A DNA stretch of 28,770 nucleotides, from the NCBI GenBank assembly GCA_002476625.1, contig DLLC01000054.1, positions 1 through 28,770 of the forward strand, in the 5' to 3' direction. The translations under genes and the position numbers were made by a program. The stretch is from Porphyromonadaceae bacterium UBA7572 (GTDB taxonomy: Bacteria; Bacteroidota; Bacteroidia; Bacteroidales; Muribaculaceae). Shown piece after piece: positions 1 through 7,979 of this stretch; within the stretch, counting starts at the first letter, position 1, and every line of letters begins with the position of its first letter. Below the pieces are notes generated by a model, which saw nothing but the letters and a program-made list of their open reading frames with translations, ran no database searches and was not told the origin of the DNA.

Positions 1-3
1 AGC

Positions 4-38
4 AATCCCCGATAGTGATATCTGGGATTTTTTTTTGC
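4..38 (+). terminator. Rho-independent terminator of an upstream gene outside the window
   Basis: An inverted repeat (AATCCC at 4-9 with GGGATT at 24-29, and inner GATA 11-14 with TATC 19-22 around a GTGA loop) is followed by a long T run. This has the form of an intrinsic terminator for a plus-strand gene that ends before the window. I see no convincing gene from here to the deacetylase at 323. Confidence 0.75.
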
Positions 39-175
39 ACCTATCCATATTCCCACTTATGGCAAAAATTCATCCTTGTAGGAAATGATGCCACTGAGGC
101 CCGAATATCAATTCGATATGTGCGCCATCTGCTTAATTTTCAGATTATTTCGATGGTAATATGCTATATTTTTTA

Positions 176-183
176 TATCTTTG
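176..183 (+). promoter_or_regulatory. Putative Bacteroidetes -7 box upstream of the CE4 deacetylase gene
   Basis: TATCTTTG fits the Bacteroidetes -7 consensus TAnnTTTG. No clear TTTG -33 element lies at the expected distance, so support is partial. It would give a leader of roughly 140 nt before the chosen start at 323. Confidence 0.4.
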
Positions 184-322
184 CACGTTCAATTAGTTGG
201 CGGGTGCTGACCCCTTTGCCTTAACTATTATCTATTTGTATTATTGCTATTGATGTACATCGGTTTCGCAGACAGAGAAAGAAGTGAGGCCAATGCACAC
301 ACTAAATTATTTCGGTAAAAAA

Positions 323-1525
323 ATGAAGTCTTTAAAATTTTGGCATACACTTGCGGCCTCATTGTTGATGGGGGTGGGTATGGTGTCGGTGTTCTCTTGC
401 ACAGGTAAAGCCGGCGCAGCGTTCTTTGACGCTCATTCCGACGACACCATCGCTCCGGTTATTACCACTCGCGGACCTATGATGATTACAGCGGGCGAAG
501 CGCACGATTCCACGTTTCTTACGCGAGGCGTGAAGTATTCCGACAATTCTGGAGCTGCCCGGCTCACCATCGACTCCTCAAAGGTGGACTGGAATCGCCA
601 GGGCATCTATGAGGTGACTTATTCGGTGAAGGACTCCGCCCAGAATGTGACCACAGTGACCGAGCCGCTGCGTGTGGTGGGCAAGAATGAGAAAATCGTA
701 TATCTTACGTTTGACGACGGTCCATCGGTGTGTACCGATCAGATTCTTGACATTCTGCGCAGGGAGCACGTGAAGGCCACTTTCTTTGTGACCGCTCAGT
801 TTACGCATTACCTCGACCGTCTCTCAAAAATTGCCAAAGAGGGCCATGCGGTGGCCATACACACCTATTCGCACGACTTCAAGATATACAAAAGTATGGA
901 AGCGTATTTCTCCGACCTCAATAAAATTAACGATTTGATAGAGAAATACACGGGCAAGCGCACACGTATTCTGCGTTTCCCGGGCGGTAGCAGCAATATG
1001 GTTTACCGCAAGTATAATTCCGATCCACGGTTTATGGACCGCCTGTGTGTGGCGCTGCTCGACAGTGGCTACCAGTTTGTGGACTGGAACCTTGACTCTG
1101 GCGATGCGAGTGGAAACAACATTGCCGCCGACCGCCTTGTGCATTCCGCCTGTGGCAAATATCATAATGTGGAGTGCCTTCTGATGCACGACACTGGCGC
1201 AAAGAAGACCACCGTGACGGCTTTACCGCAAATTATACGCTATTTTAAGCAGCAAGGCTATGAATTTGGCGTGCTCAACAGCGTGGACTATGTGTGCTGG
1301 CATGGCGGTGCAAAGAAGAAAGCTCGCCTCGAGGCTTTAAGAAATGGCGGCTCTGCGCCAACGGCGGCCGACAAGACTGCAACTAAAGCGCCAGCCAAGA
1401 TGACGTCCGCTGTGGCGAAGCAGAAAAAAGCCAAGAAGCCGTCGAAGAATCCCGTTGTGAAAGAAAATCCGCAGGAGAAAAAGCCACAGCATCATCATTC
1501 AGCTAAGGCCGATTCCGCCATGTGA
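323..1525 (+). CDS. Polysaccharide deacetylase (CE4/NodB) lipoprotein with N-terminal Ig-like domain
   Basis: Predicted 400-aa exported lipoprotein that would remove acetyl groups from a polysaccharide, possibly peptidoglycan or an N-acetylated surface glycan; the substrate is unknown. Residues 1-26 form a signal peptide ending in VFSC, with C26 as the lipidation site. An Ig-like, DUF5011-type module covers about 40-125. The NodB domain follows with all five CE4 motifs: TFDDGP (catalytic base and metal Asp), HTYSH (metal His), RFPGGSS, DWNLDSGD and LLMHD. The last ~70 residues are a Lys/Ala/Pro-rich low-complexity tail ending near a His triplet. I chose ATG 323 over ATG 284 because it places the hydrophobic signal directly at the N terminus. 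It ends in a bidirectional terminator shared with the convergent gene. Catalytic activity is well supported, cell-surface orientation is inference. Confidence 0.9.
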   Translation: MKSLKFWHTLAASLLMGVGMVSVFSCTGKAGAAFFDAHSDDTIAPVITTRGPMMITAGEAHDSTFLTRGVKYSDNSGAARLTIDSSKVDWNRQGIYEVTYSVKDSAQNVTTVTEPLRVVGKNEKIVYLTFDDGPSVCTDQILDILRREHVKATFFVTAQFTHYLDRLSKIAKEGHAVAIHTYSHDFKIYKSMEAYFSDLNKINDLIEKYTGKRTRILRFPGGSSNMVYRKYNSDPRFMDRLCVALLDSGYQFVDWNLDSGDASGNNIAADRLVHSACGKYHNVECLLMHDTGAKKTTVTALPQIIRYFKQQGYEFGVLNSVDYVCWHGGAKKKARLEALRNGGSAPTAADKTATKAPAKMTSAVAKQKKAKKPSKNPVVKENPQEKKPQHHHSAKADSAM

Positions 1526-1563
1526 TGAAGATGCGGTTTTCCTGAAAAGAAAAAGATAGAGCT

Positions 1564-1611
1564 ACAAGGAGGGCAGGTATGCGTGTGCACACACATACCT
1601 GCCCTCCTTGT
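1564..1611. terminator. Bidirectional terminator between convergent genes
   Basis: A perfect 18-bp inverted repeat (1564-1581 with 1594-1611) encloses a 12-nt loop that itself contains the palindrome GTGTGCACAC. It lies between the stop codons of two convergent genes. T-rich sequence follows on both strands, TTCTTATTG on plus and CTTTTTCTTTTC on minus. Confidence 0.85.
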
Positions 1612-1635
1612 TCTTATTGTCAAGCTGAAAAGCTG

Positions 1636-3264
1636 TTACTTGTCGAGGATGATGCTGATAAGTGTGGTCACGTCGGTCACGTCGATAGCGGAGTCGACAT
1701 TGACGTCGCATTTGTCGTTACCGTAGTTGGCGGTGCCTAAAATGTTGTTGATGAGACTTGAGGCGTCGCTTGTGTCCACTTTTCCGTCGTCGTTCACATC
1801 GCCGCGAATAGGTTCAGGTACTGTGAGCAGGTCGCTCCAGCCGGATGCTTCGCAGTAGGCTTTGCGCATGGCCTCAGGAATGGTGATGAGGAGCGAGCCG
1901 TCGGTTTCGTTCACTGGTTTTTCGGCGTTGGTGATGAGAGTGCCGTGCAGCATGTTGCTGGAGGTCTTGCTGCCGCCAAGGCCGGCAAATGTGCCGTCGT
2001 AGCCTTTAAGAAAGCCCTTTTTCTTGAGCTCACCAGCCTTGGGCACGATGGTGCGTGTGCAAGTGAATGTGCCGCCATTCATGCTTGGTGTGGAGTAGAA
2101 CACCTTTTCACCCATGGAGAGCGAGTCGGTGGTGCCAAGAATCTCCACGCAGGAAAGGGTCTTACAGCCGCGTAGCGCCTCATCGCCGATGAGGGTTACC
2201 TTTGCCGGAATTTTGATGCCGCTGATAGCGGTGCCCATAAAAGCGTAGGCTCCGATGTGGCGCACAGCGTTGCTTCCCTCAAAATTCACGGAAGCGAGGC
2301 TCGAGCAGCCCATAAACGCACCTTGCGCAATGCTGTCGGTCTCTTTAGGCAGGTTCACTTCTGTGATGCCACTGTAGGCGAATGCGTTTTTGCCAATCGT
2401 GGTGATGCCGCACTTTCCCTTGGTGAGGAACGACTTGCTTTTTTCAAAGGTGACAGAAGTGAGCGAGGCGTCGTTGTAGAAAGCCTTTTCACCGATGCCG
2501 CTCACGGGAGCGAGCATATTATAAGGAATAGTCACGCTTTTCAGCGAGGTGGCATGTGCGAAAGCGTAGTCACCGATGCCGCAAAAAGCGTCGGCATTGT
2601 CTTCGGTGATGTATTTTATCACGGTCTCGGCAATGGCGTTGTCGCTGATAAAGCCCTTCAGCATGGTGCCTATTAGCTTGATGGTGTTTCGGCTGAAGCC
2701 CATCAGTGATGAAGGTAGCTTCACCTCCTCAAGGGCGGTCATACCGTTTTTGAGTTTCTCGCTGGCTGTGGGGGCCAATTCGGTGTCGATATCAATGCCA
2801 CGCCAAAAGGTTTTGGGTGGCAGCACATTAATAGGGAGGTCGAGCTTCACGGTGTCGCCCGCCGCGCTCTTTACCGCAAAATGCGCGTAGATGGTGGCGG
2901 CGGAAAGGTCGAGGTGCTTCAGCGTCTTGCGCATCTTGCTCCAGATGTAGGAGGCGTCGTCGCCCGTGTCGCCGGTGATTAGGTCGATAATGCTGCAAAG
3001 GGTGCCCTTTGTAAGATCAGCGTTGAACGCCACTAAGCTGCCGCCCACTTTCAGCGACTCAATGTCGGCAGTGCCGAAGGAGGTACCGTTTGCGGTGTTA
3101 TATTGTGCCAGAGCCGTGTCGACGAGCGCCTGAAGGCCTCCAGCGGCATTCGCGGTGACAGTCACGTTCACCTTGCCACTTTCCGTGGTGGTGACAGATG
3201 CTTTTTGCGCCCAGCAGAAAAGAGTGGAGAGCGCGCAGAAAGCGATTACAAAAATTTTTTTCAT
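1636..3264 (-). CDS. Secreted BspA-like leucine-rich-repeat protein with C-terminal dockerin-type domain
   Basis: Predicted 542-aa secreted protein. A signal peptide (MKKIFVIAFCALSTLFCWA) leads into a region of unknown fold. About six LRR_5/BspA-type repeats then follow, with the pattern IG-x2-AF-x4-L-x2-V-x-IP (for example IGDYAFAHATSLKSVTIP and IGEKAFYNDASLTSV). The C-terminal ~55 residues form two calcium-loop repeats typical of dockerin type I modules: GDVNDDGKVDTSDASSLI and CDVNVDSAIDVTDVTTLI. In the family, BspA repeats mediate surface or host-protein binding; the dockerin suggests assembly onto an unknown partner. No type IX secretion C-terminal domain is seen. The start at 3264 rather than 3327 is fixed by the signal peptide and by the promoter at 3325-3356, which overlaps the longer start. 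The gene is monocistronic between a terminator and its own promoter. Confidence 0.85.
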   Translation of the reverse strand: MKKIFVIAFCALSTLFCWAQKASVTTTESGKVNVTVTANAAGGLQALVDTALAQYNTANGTSFGTADIESLKVGGSLVAFNADLTKGTLCSIIDLITGDTGDDASYIWSKMRKTLKHLDLSAATIYAHFAVKSAAGDTVKLDLPINVLPPKTFWRGIDIDTELAPTASEKLKNGMTALEEVKLPSSLMGFSRNTIKLIGTMLKGFISDNAIAETVIKYITEDNADAFCGIGDYAFAHATSLKSVTIPYNMLAPVSGIGEKAFYNDASLTSVTFEKSKSFLTKGKCGITTIGKNAFAYSGITEVNLPKETDSIAQGAFMGCSSLASVNFEGSNAVRHIGAYAFMGTAISGIKIPAKVTLIGDEALRGCKTLSCVEILGTTDSLSMGEKVFYSTPSMNGGTFTCTRTIVPKAGELKKKGFLKGYDGTFAGLGGSKTSSNMLHGTLITNAEKPVNETDGSLLITIPEAMRKAYCEASGWSDLLTVPEPIRGDVNDDGKVDTSDASSLINNILGTANYGNDKCDVNVDSAIDVTDVTTLISIILDK

Positions 3265-3324
3265 ATTCATTGGATTGCTTGTGTTTTTTTTGTTTCCTTG
3301 AAGACGATTGTAGATTTCAATGTG

Positions 3325-3356
3325 CAAAGTTAAAAGTTTTGCACTACACTACCAAA
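3325..3356 (-). promoter_or_regulatory. Bacteroidetes promoter of the LRR/dockerin gene
   Basis: On the minus strand TTTG (3353-3356) is followed after 20 nt by TAACTTTG (3325-3332), a close match to the -33/-7 consensus. It would give a leader of about 55 nt to the start at 3264, and it decides that start. Confidence 0.7.
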
Positions 3357-3492
3357 TTCACAGCGCAAACATGCTCAGTCTGTGCCATTTCCGCTATAGT
3401 CTCACGAAAACGTTCAGTTTTTTGAAGCTCCGCATGCACAGAGGCTGGTGGATTTTTGAGGGGGAAAGTGGCGTGGTGTGAAAAGAATTGGT

Positions 3493-3500
3493 TATCTTTG
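3493..3500 (+). promoter_or_regulatory. Putative -7 box of the lolD unit
   Basis: TATCTTTG matches the -7 consensus, but the -33 position holds no clear TTTG. It would produce a leader of roughly 90 nt, which contains the inverted repeat at 3509-3561. Confidence 0.4.
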
Positions 3501-3508
3501 CAGTTAAT

Positions 3509-3561
3509 CACCCAGTGTGGCGTGCTCGTGCAGGCTTTGGCCACGGGCCTCGCTCTGGGTG
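3509..3561 (+). other. Possible structured leader upstream of lolD
   Basis: CACCCAG (3509-3515) can pair with CTGGGTG (3555-3561), with further short complementarities inside (TGGC with GCCA). The element lies between the putative -7 box and the lolD start. I recognise no known riboswitch class and no U-run follows, so this is only a candidate structured 5' leader. Confidence 0.25.
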
Positions 3562-3595
3562 AGGGCTACCGTGTTCTCTACTATTGAAGCTATCT

Positions 3596-4276
3596 ATGAT
3601 TGAGGTAAAAAATATCATTAAGCGCTATGGCTCTCTTGAGGTGCTCAAGGGGGTGAGCGTGAGCATCGACGATGGTGAGATTGTGTCGATCGTGGGGCCG
3701 AGTGGCGCCGGGAAGTCCACTCTCCTTCAGATAATCGGCACGCTCGACCGTCCCGACAGTGGCAGCGTGCTGTTTGGCGGCACCGATGTGCTGCGCTTGA
3801 AAGACAAGGAACTGGCGCGTTTCCGTAACCGCAACATTGGCTTTGTGTTTCAGTTTCATCAGCTGCTTCCCGAATTTACCACTCTTGAGAATGTGGCTAT
3901 GCCGGCTCTTATCGGCGGTGAGAAGCGAGCGACTGCTTTCGATCGCGCCAAGGAGCTGCTGAGCTACATGAAGCTCGCTGACCGGTTCGACCATAAGCCC
4001 TCGCAGCTCTCTGGCGGTGAGCGCCAACGTGTGGCGGTGGCGCGTGCGCTGGTCAACAATCCAGCGGTGGTACTTGCCGACGAGCCTTCGGGAAGCCTCG
4101 ACACGCAGAACAGGCAAGAGCTCCACAAGCTGTTTTTCACGCTGCGCGACGAGATGAAGCAGACGTTTGTGATTGTGACGCATGATGAGTCGCTCGCAGC
4201 CGACACCGACCGTGTGCTACACATGCGCGACGGCATGATTGTGCCCCCGGATTCCGAGAGCGAACTGATTGTGTGA
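3596..4276 (+). CDS. lolD: LolD-type ABC transporter ATPase (lipoprotein release / MacB-like)
   Basis: Predicted 226-aa cytoplasmic ATPase of the LolD/MacB family, which energises release of lipoproteins from the inner membrane together with LolC/LolE-type permeases. Walker A is GPSGAGKST at residues 34-42. A Q-loop follows in FQFHQLLPEFTTLENV, the form typical of LolD. The signature is LSGGERQRVAVARAL, Walker B VVLADEPSGSLD, and the switch His is in VTHD. Length is that of a complete LolD. I prefer ATG 3596 over the TTG at 3584. No permease gene is adjacent in this window, so the partner must be encoded elsewhere. The stop codon overlaps an in-frame GTG of the next gene, suggesting translational coupling with the NigD-like lipoprotein. 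Confidence 0.88.
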   Translation: MIEVKNIIKRYGSLEVLKGVSVSIDDGEIVSIVGPSGAGKSTLLQIIGTLDRPDSGSVLFGGTDVLRLKDKELARFRNRNIGFVFQFHQLLPEFTTLENVAMPALIGGEKRATAFDRAKELLSYMKLADRFDHKPSQLSGGERQRVAVARALVNNPAVVLADEPSGSLDTQNRQELHKLFFTLRDEMKQTFVIVTHDESLAADTDRVLHMRDGMIVPPDSESELIV

Positions 4277-4284
4277 TAAAAGGC

Positions 4285-4971
4285 ATGGGGGCTAATGCTA
4301 TGGCGATGCGGAGTGTGATATATTGCGCTATTTTAGCGGTGATGATGGCGGCGTGTGATGGCGACAGCGCCGACACGGTGGAGAACACGCGCTACGACTT
4401 TGTCACCTATCTCGGCTATGCCGACGGCACTGCCCGGTGGCAATATGTGGGGCCAGGCGACTCCTGCACTCTGGATATGCTGGCAGTGATGGACCAGCCG
4501 GCAGGTATCAAGCTGGGGCAGCGTGTGCTGCTGAGCTACACGGCACCCGACGCTTCCCACCGCATAAAGGTGAAGGGCATCAACAGTGGCAATGTGGCGA
4601 GCGACTCGCTCCGTGTGAATGTGAAGCCCGTGAGCGACTATCCGAAGCACCCTCTTCGGCTTGGAGCCATATGGCGCACGGGCAATTACATAAATCTGCG
4701 GTGTGAGGTGGAATACACTGGCAAGGCGCGTGCCCTCTATCTGATGGCCGACCGTGCCACACTTGAGAGCGACACGGTGGAAGTGTATCTGGTTCATGAC
4801 ATCGCCGACGCGCCAGCCACCTACTTTTGGCGCACGTGCTATGGCTCATACTACGTGGGGGCTGCACTTGGAAGGAAAAACTGCCGTGTGATTCGTGTGC
4901 ATGTGTGCGATTTGACTTATCCAGCGGTGAACACTTACAGCTTCAACATCAAGAAGAAGCAGAACTATTAA
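4285..4971 (+). CDS. NigD-like lipoprotein
   Basis: Predicted 228-aa lipoprotein resembling the NigD-like family of Bacteroidetes, named after a gene of the Prevotella nigrescin locus; its biochemical role is not established. A short hydrophobic signal ends in the lipobox MAAC, about residue 20. The rest is probably all beta: an N-terminal OB-like half with YVGPGDSCTLDML and LGQRVLLSYT, and a C-terminal half from about 115 with NYINLRCEVEYTGKA and VYLVHD. Four in-frame starts are possible: GTG 4273 (overlapping the lolD stop), ATG 4285, 4300 and 4306. I report 4285, but 4306 gives the most compact signal peptide. The overlap with lolD suggests co-translation. Family assignment is from pattern recognition only. 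Confidence 0.65.
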   Translation: MGANAMAMRSVIYCAILAVMMAACDGDSADTVENTRYDFVTYLGYADGTARWQYVGPGDSCTLDMLAVMDQPAGIKLGQRVLLSYTAPDASHRIKVKGINSGNVASDSLRVNVKPVSDYPKHPLRLGAIWRTGNYINLRCEVEYTGKARALYLMADRATLESDTVEVYLVHDIADAPATYFWRTCYGSYYVGAALGRKNCRVIRVHVCDLTYPAVNTYSFNIKKKQNY

Positions 4972-5016
4972 TATATAATATACAGAGTTTTTAACAACTA
5001 AAACCCATACAAGACA

Positions 5017-5355
5017 ATGGCTAACAACGAAAACAACAAACAGCAACAAATTCAAATTGAAGTGCCTAACGAAGAAATGCCGGGACGCTACGCCAACCTG
5101 GCCGTGATCACTCACGGACCCAACGATTTCTTTATCGATATGATTCTCCTCGCTCCAAACACCCCCAAGGCCCGTGTGCAGAGCCGTGTGATCATGACTC
5201 CTGAGAATGCCAAGCAGCTGATGTTTGCCCTTCAGCAGAATGTGCAGCAGTATGAGGCCACTTTTGGCGAAATCAATCAGCGTGTGCCAGCAGCCGGCGC
5301 CGCTGGTAATGGTGATGGCATCATCGACTTCCCTCTTCCAAAGGGCCAGGCATAA
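5017..5355 (+). CDS. DUF3467 family small protein
   Basis: Predicted 112-aa cytoplasmic protein without signal peptide or membrane segment. The core (YANLAVITHGPNDFFIDMI, then RVIMTPENAKQLMFALQQNV) matches the DUF3467 family, widespread in Bacteroidetes and of unknown function. The start is Asn/Gln-rich (NNENNKQQQIQIEV). It lies 45 nt after the NigD-like gene and about 60 nt before cysS on the same strand, so it may belong to the same transcript, but no promoter or terminator decides this. Confidence 0.8.
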   Translation: MANNENNKQQQIQIEVPNEEMPGRYANLAVITHGPNDFFIDMILLAPNTPKARVQSRVIMTPENAKQLMFALQQNVQQYEATFGEINQRVPAAGAAGNGDGIIDFPLPKGQA

Positions 5356-5413
5356 AAAGTAGAGGGTGCTTTTTCACTCCTCTCACGTTATTATTTTCAA
5401 TCTGAAATTTTTT

Positions 5414-6892
5414 ATGGAAAATCCTTTGTTTATCTATAACACGCTCACTCGCCGCAAGGAGCACTTTGTTCCGCTGAACGAGGGGTATGTGGGCATGTAT
5501 GTGTGCGGCCCCACAGTGTATGGCGATCCCCATCTGGGCCACACTCGCCCAGCCATCACGTTTGATGTGCTGTTTCGCTACCTCAAATCGTTGGGCTATA
5601 AGGTGCGCTATGTGCGCAATATCACCGATGTGGGCCATCTTGAGCACGACGCTGATGAGGGCGACGATAAAATAGAGAAGAAGGCTCGCCTCGAGCAGCT
5701 TGAGCCTATGGAGATAGCCCAGTACTACACCAACCGCTACCATGCCGCCATGGATAAGCTCAACGTGCTGCCGCCCAGCATTGAGCCACATGCCACCGGA
5801 CATATCATAGAGCAGGAGCAGCTTGTGAAGCAGATTCTCGACAATGGCTATGCCTATGTGAGCAACGGAAGTGTATACTTCGACATTGAGAAATATAACA
5901 AGGACCATCGCTATGGCATACTGTCGGGGCGTAATCTCGACGACATTGTGAATGCCAGCCGTAAGCTCGACGGTGTGGGCGAAAAGCATAATCAAGCCGA
6001 TTTCGCACTGTGGAAGAAGGCTTCGCCCGAACACATCATGCGCTGGCCATCGCCTTGGAGCGACGGTTTCCCGGGCTGGCACTGCGAGTGCACGGCTATG
6101 GGGCGCAAATATTTAGGCAGCCACTTCGACATTCACGGCGGCGGGCTTGACTTGGTGTTCCCTCACCATGAGTGTGAGATTGCGCAGGCTGTGGCATCGC
6201 AGGGCGATGAGATGGTGCACTACTGGATGCACAACAATATGATCACCATCAACGGGCAGAAGATGGGTAAGTCGCTGGGCAACTTTATCACCCTTGCACA
6301 GTTCTTCAGCGGCGACCACCCAAGCCTTGACCAGGCTTACAGCCCGATGACCATACGTTTCTTTATACTCCAGGCTCACTACCGTGGCACGGTGGACTTC
6401 TCCAACGAGGCGCTGAAGGCTGCGGAAAAGGCGTATGAGCGTATGATGGACGGCTGGCATCGCCTGTGCGATCTGAAGGCTTCCGCCAGCACTTCTGTCA
6501 AACTCGACAAATACCGTGACCGCTGCGCAGAGGCGATGAACGACGACTTGAACACGCCTAATGTGATAGCCGCGCTGTTTGATGCCTGCAAGGTGATCAA
6601 CCAAGTGAACGATGGCAATGCCACGCTCACACAAGCCGACATTGATGAGCTGAAGAGCGTGTTCCAAACTTATCTGTTTGATGTGCTTGGTGTGCGTGAT
6701 GACGCAGAGGGCGGTGCCGATGGTGTGGATCTTGAGCCTTACCGCAAGGCTGTGGATTTGCTTCTCGACATTCGTAAGAGTGCCAAGGCCAACAAAGACT
6801 GGACCACTTCCGACCTTATCCGCAACAAGATGAACGAGGCGGGCTTTGAAGTGAAGGACACCAAGGACGGCTTCGAGTGGAAAGTGAAGTGA
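5414..6892 (+). CDS. cysS: Cysteinyl-tRNA synthetase
   Basis: Predicted 492-aa class I synthetase that charges tRNA-Cys. The HIGH motif appears as HLGH (residues 40-43) after the zinc ligand C31 in MYVCGPTVYG. Further zinc-site residues lie in GWHCECTAMG and in FPHHECE. The KMSKS loop is KMGKSLGNF. A helical DALR-type anticodon region follows, containing NDDLNTPNVIAALFD, and the C terminus ends in EWKVK. Length is normal. ATG 5414 is chosen because family members begin just before the YNTLTRRKE segment; the open frame upstream to 5366 adds residues with no family match. A strong palindromic repeat lies just downstream. Confidence 0.96.
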   Translation: MENPLFIYNTLTRRKEHFVPLNEGYVGMYVCGPTVYGDPHLGHTRPAITFDVLFRYLKSLGYKVRYVRNITDVGHLEHDADEGDDKIEKKARLEQLEPMEIAQYYTNRYHAAMDKLNVLPPSIEPHATGHIIEQEQLVKQILDNGYAYVSNGSVYFDIEKYNKDHRYGILSGRNLDDIVNASRKLDGVGEKHNQADFALWKKASPEHIMRWPSPWSDGFPGWHCECTAMGRKYLGSHFDIHGGGLDLVFPHHECEIAQAVASQGDEMVHYWMHNNMITINGQKMGKSLGNFITLAQFFSGDHPSLDQAYSPMTIRFFILQAHYRGTVDFSNEALKAAEKAYERMMDGWHRLCDLKASASTSVKLDKYRDRCAEAMNDDLNTPNVIAALFDACKVINQVNDGNATLTQADIDELKSVFQTYLFDVLGVRDDAEGGADGVDLEPYRKAVDLLLDIRKSAKANKDWTTSDLIRNKMNEAGFEVKDTKDGFEWKVK

Positions 6893-6912
6893 AAAGAATT
6901 TAGAAGTAAGAG

Positions 6913-7000
6913 GTTAGAGATTAGAAGTTAGAGGGGGCTTGAATGGGCTTAATAGTCATATTGGGCATAATGGGCCAACTTCTAACATCTAATCTCTAAC
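6913..7000. repeat. Palindromic intergenic repeat element
   Basis: Two 20-nt arms (6913-6932 and 6981-7000) are inverted complements with one mismatch. Each arm is built of TTAGA/TCTAA-type units. The 48-nt centre contains several GGGC(T/A)TAAT-like units (GGGCTTGAAT, GGGCTTAATA, GGGCATAATG). It fills the gap between cysS and the GT2 gene. It may act as terminator or be a dispersed, MITE- or REP-like repeat; copy number cannot be judged here. Confidence 0.75.
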
Positions 7001-7013
7001 TTCTCCTATTCCT

Positions 7014-7961
7014 ATGGTTACTGTTATAGTTCCGGTATATAATGTGCGTGACTATTTGCAGCAGTGCCTTCAAAGCATTGCCGCGCAAACTTATGCGCAC
7101 TTGGAGGTGATAGTGGTGGACGATGGCAGCACTGATGGGAGTGGTGCATTAGCTGACCAGTGGGCAGAAAGAGATGCGAGATTCAGAGTAGTGCACCAGG
7201 AAAATGCAGGATTGAGTGCCGCGCGTAATACTGCCCTCAATATGGTGTCGGGGCACTACATCACATTCGTTGACAGCGACGACTTCATTGCGCCACAGTT
7301 TGTGGAATCGCTTCTTCATGTTATTGAGGAAAGCGGGGCTCAGGTGGCCATTTGCGGCTGGCATGACTACACCGACGGCGCCCCTGTCCCTAAAGCCGAC
7401 GGACCATGCCCTGTCACCGTTTATGCGGCAGAGGAAGCCACGGACCATATTCTCTATCAGCGCCATGCGCTCACCCATTCAGCGTGGGGCAGGCTTTTCT
7501 GCGCTGAGGTGTTTCAGAAAGTGCGGTTTCCTGAAGGACTTCTCTATGAAGACCTTGCCGTGCTTATGCCCGTGATGGAATGCGTGACCACTGTGGTCTA
7601 TACCGCCCAACGGCTGTATTACTACCGGCAGCGGCCAGGGAGCATCCTCGCCACATTCAATGTGCGTCGCGCACATGTTCTCGACATTTTGGAGGATTTG
7701 GAAAGCAGGGCTCCTTTTGAATTTCCGCAGCACTTGAAGGCCATACGGAGTCGCTTGCTCAGCGCCTATTTCAATATGCTTCGTTTGGCTTCACCGCAAG
7801 AGGTGGCGTTTGCCCATATCACGGACCGCAGTTGGCAAGGGGTGAAACGCCTTCGGTGGAGTTGCTTCTTCGATTCCAATGTGCGATTTCGCAATAAGGC
7901 TGGCGTGGTGCTGTCTTTTTGTGGCCGTGCAATTCTCACCAGAGCGCTGCGGATGTTTTGA
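7014..7961 (+). CDS. Family 2 glycosyltransferase
   Basis: Predicted 315-aa cytoplasmic or membrane-associated GT-A fold glycosyltransferase that would move a sugar from a nucleotide sugar to a surface-glycan acceptor; donor and acceptor are unknown. The N terminus is the classic VTVIVPVYNVRDYLQQCL segment, followed by VIVVDDGSTDGSG, NAGLSAARNTAL and the DxD-type VDSDDF near residue 90. The later motif LLYEDLAVLMP (ED pair) is typical of GT2 enzymes acting on cell-surface polysaccharides. The C-terminal ~80 residues are basic and helical, with no obvious transmembrane segment. It stands alone rather than in a polysaccharide cluster, and its start lies just beyond the palindromic repeat. Confidence 0.9.
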   Translation: MVTVIVPVYNVRDYLQQCLQSIAAQTYAHLEVIVVDDGSTDGSGALADQWAERDARFRVVHQENAGLSAARNTALNMVSGHYITFVDSDDFIAPQFVESLLHVIEESGAQVAICGWHDYTDGAPVPKADGPCPVTVYAAEEATDHILYQRHALTHSAWGRLFCAEVFQKVRFPEGLLYEDLAVLMPVMECVTTVVYTAQRLYYYRQRPGSILATFNVRRAHVLDILEDLESRAPFEFPQHLKAIRSRLLSAYFNMLRLASPQEVAFAHITDRSWQGVKRLRWSCFFDSNVRFRNKAGVVLSFCGRAILTRALRMF

Positions 7962-7979
7962 TGCGCTGCGCTTTAGGGG

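Noticed and set aside
15..224. 69-codon open frame at the left end
   Set aside because: It begins inside the terminator hairpin, contains the putative -7 box, and its translation has no domain-like or signal features.
1636..1830. Type IX secretion C-terminal domain on the LRR protein
   Set aside because: The C terminus is made of two dockerin-like calcium loops and lacks the usual T9SS sorting-domain pattern.
3344..3544. 66-codon minus-strand open frame between the LRR gene and lolD
   Set aside because: It overlaps both promoter regions and has no recognisable protein features.
5321..6082. 253-codon open frame antisense to DUF3467/cysS
   Set aside because: It is a shadow of cysS; the cysS frame holds all catalytic motifs, and the antisense translation shows no family features.
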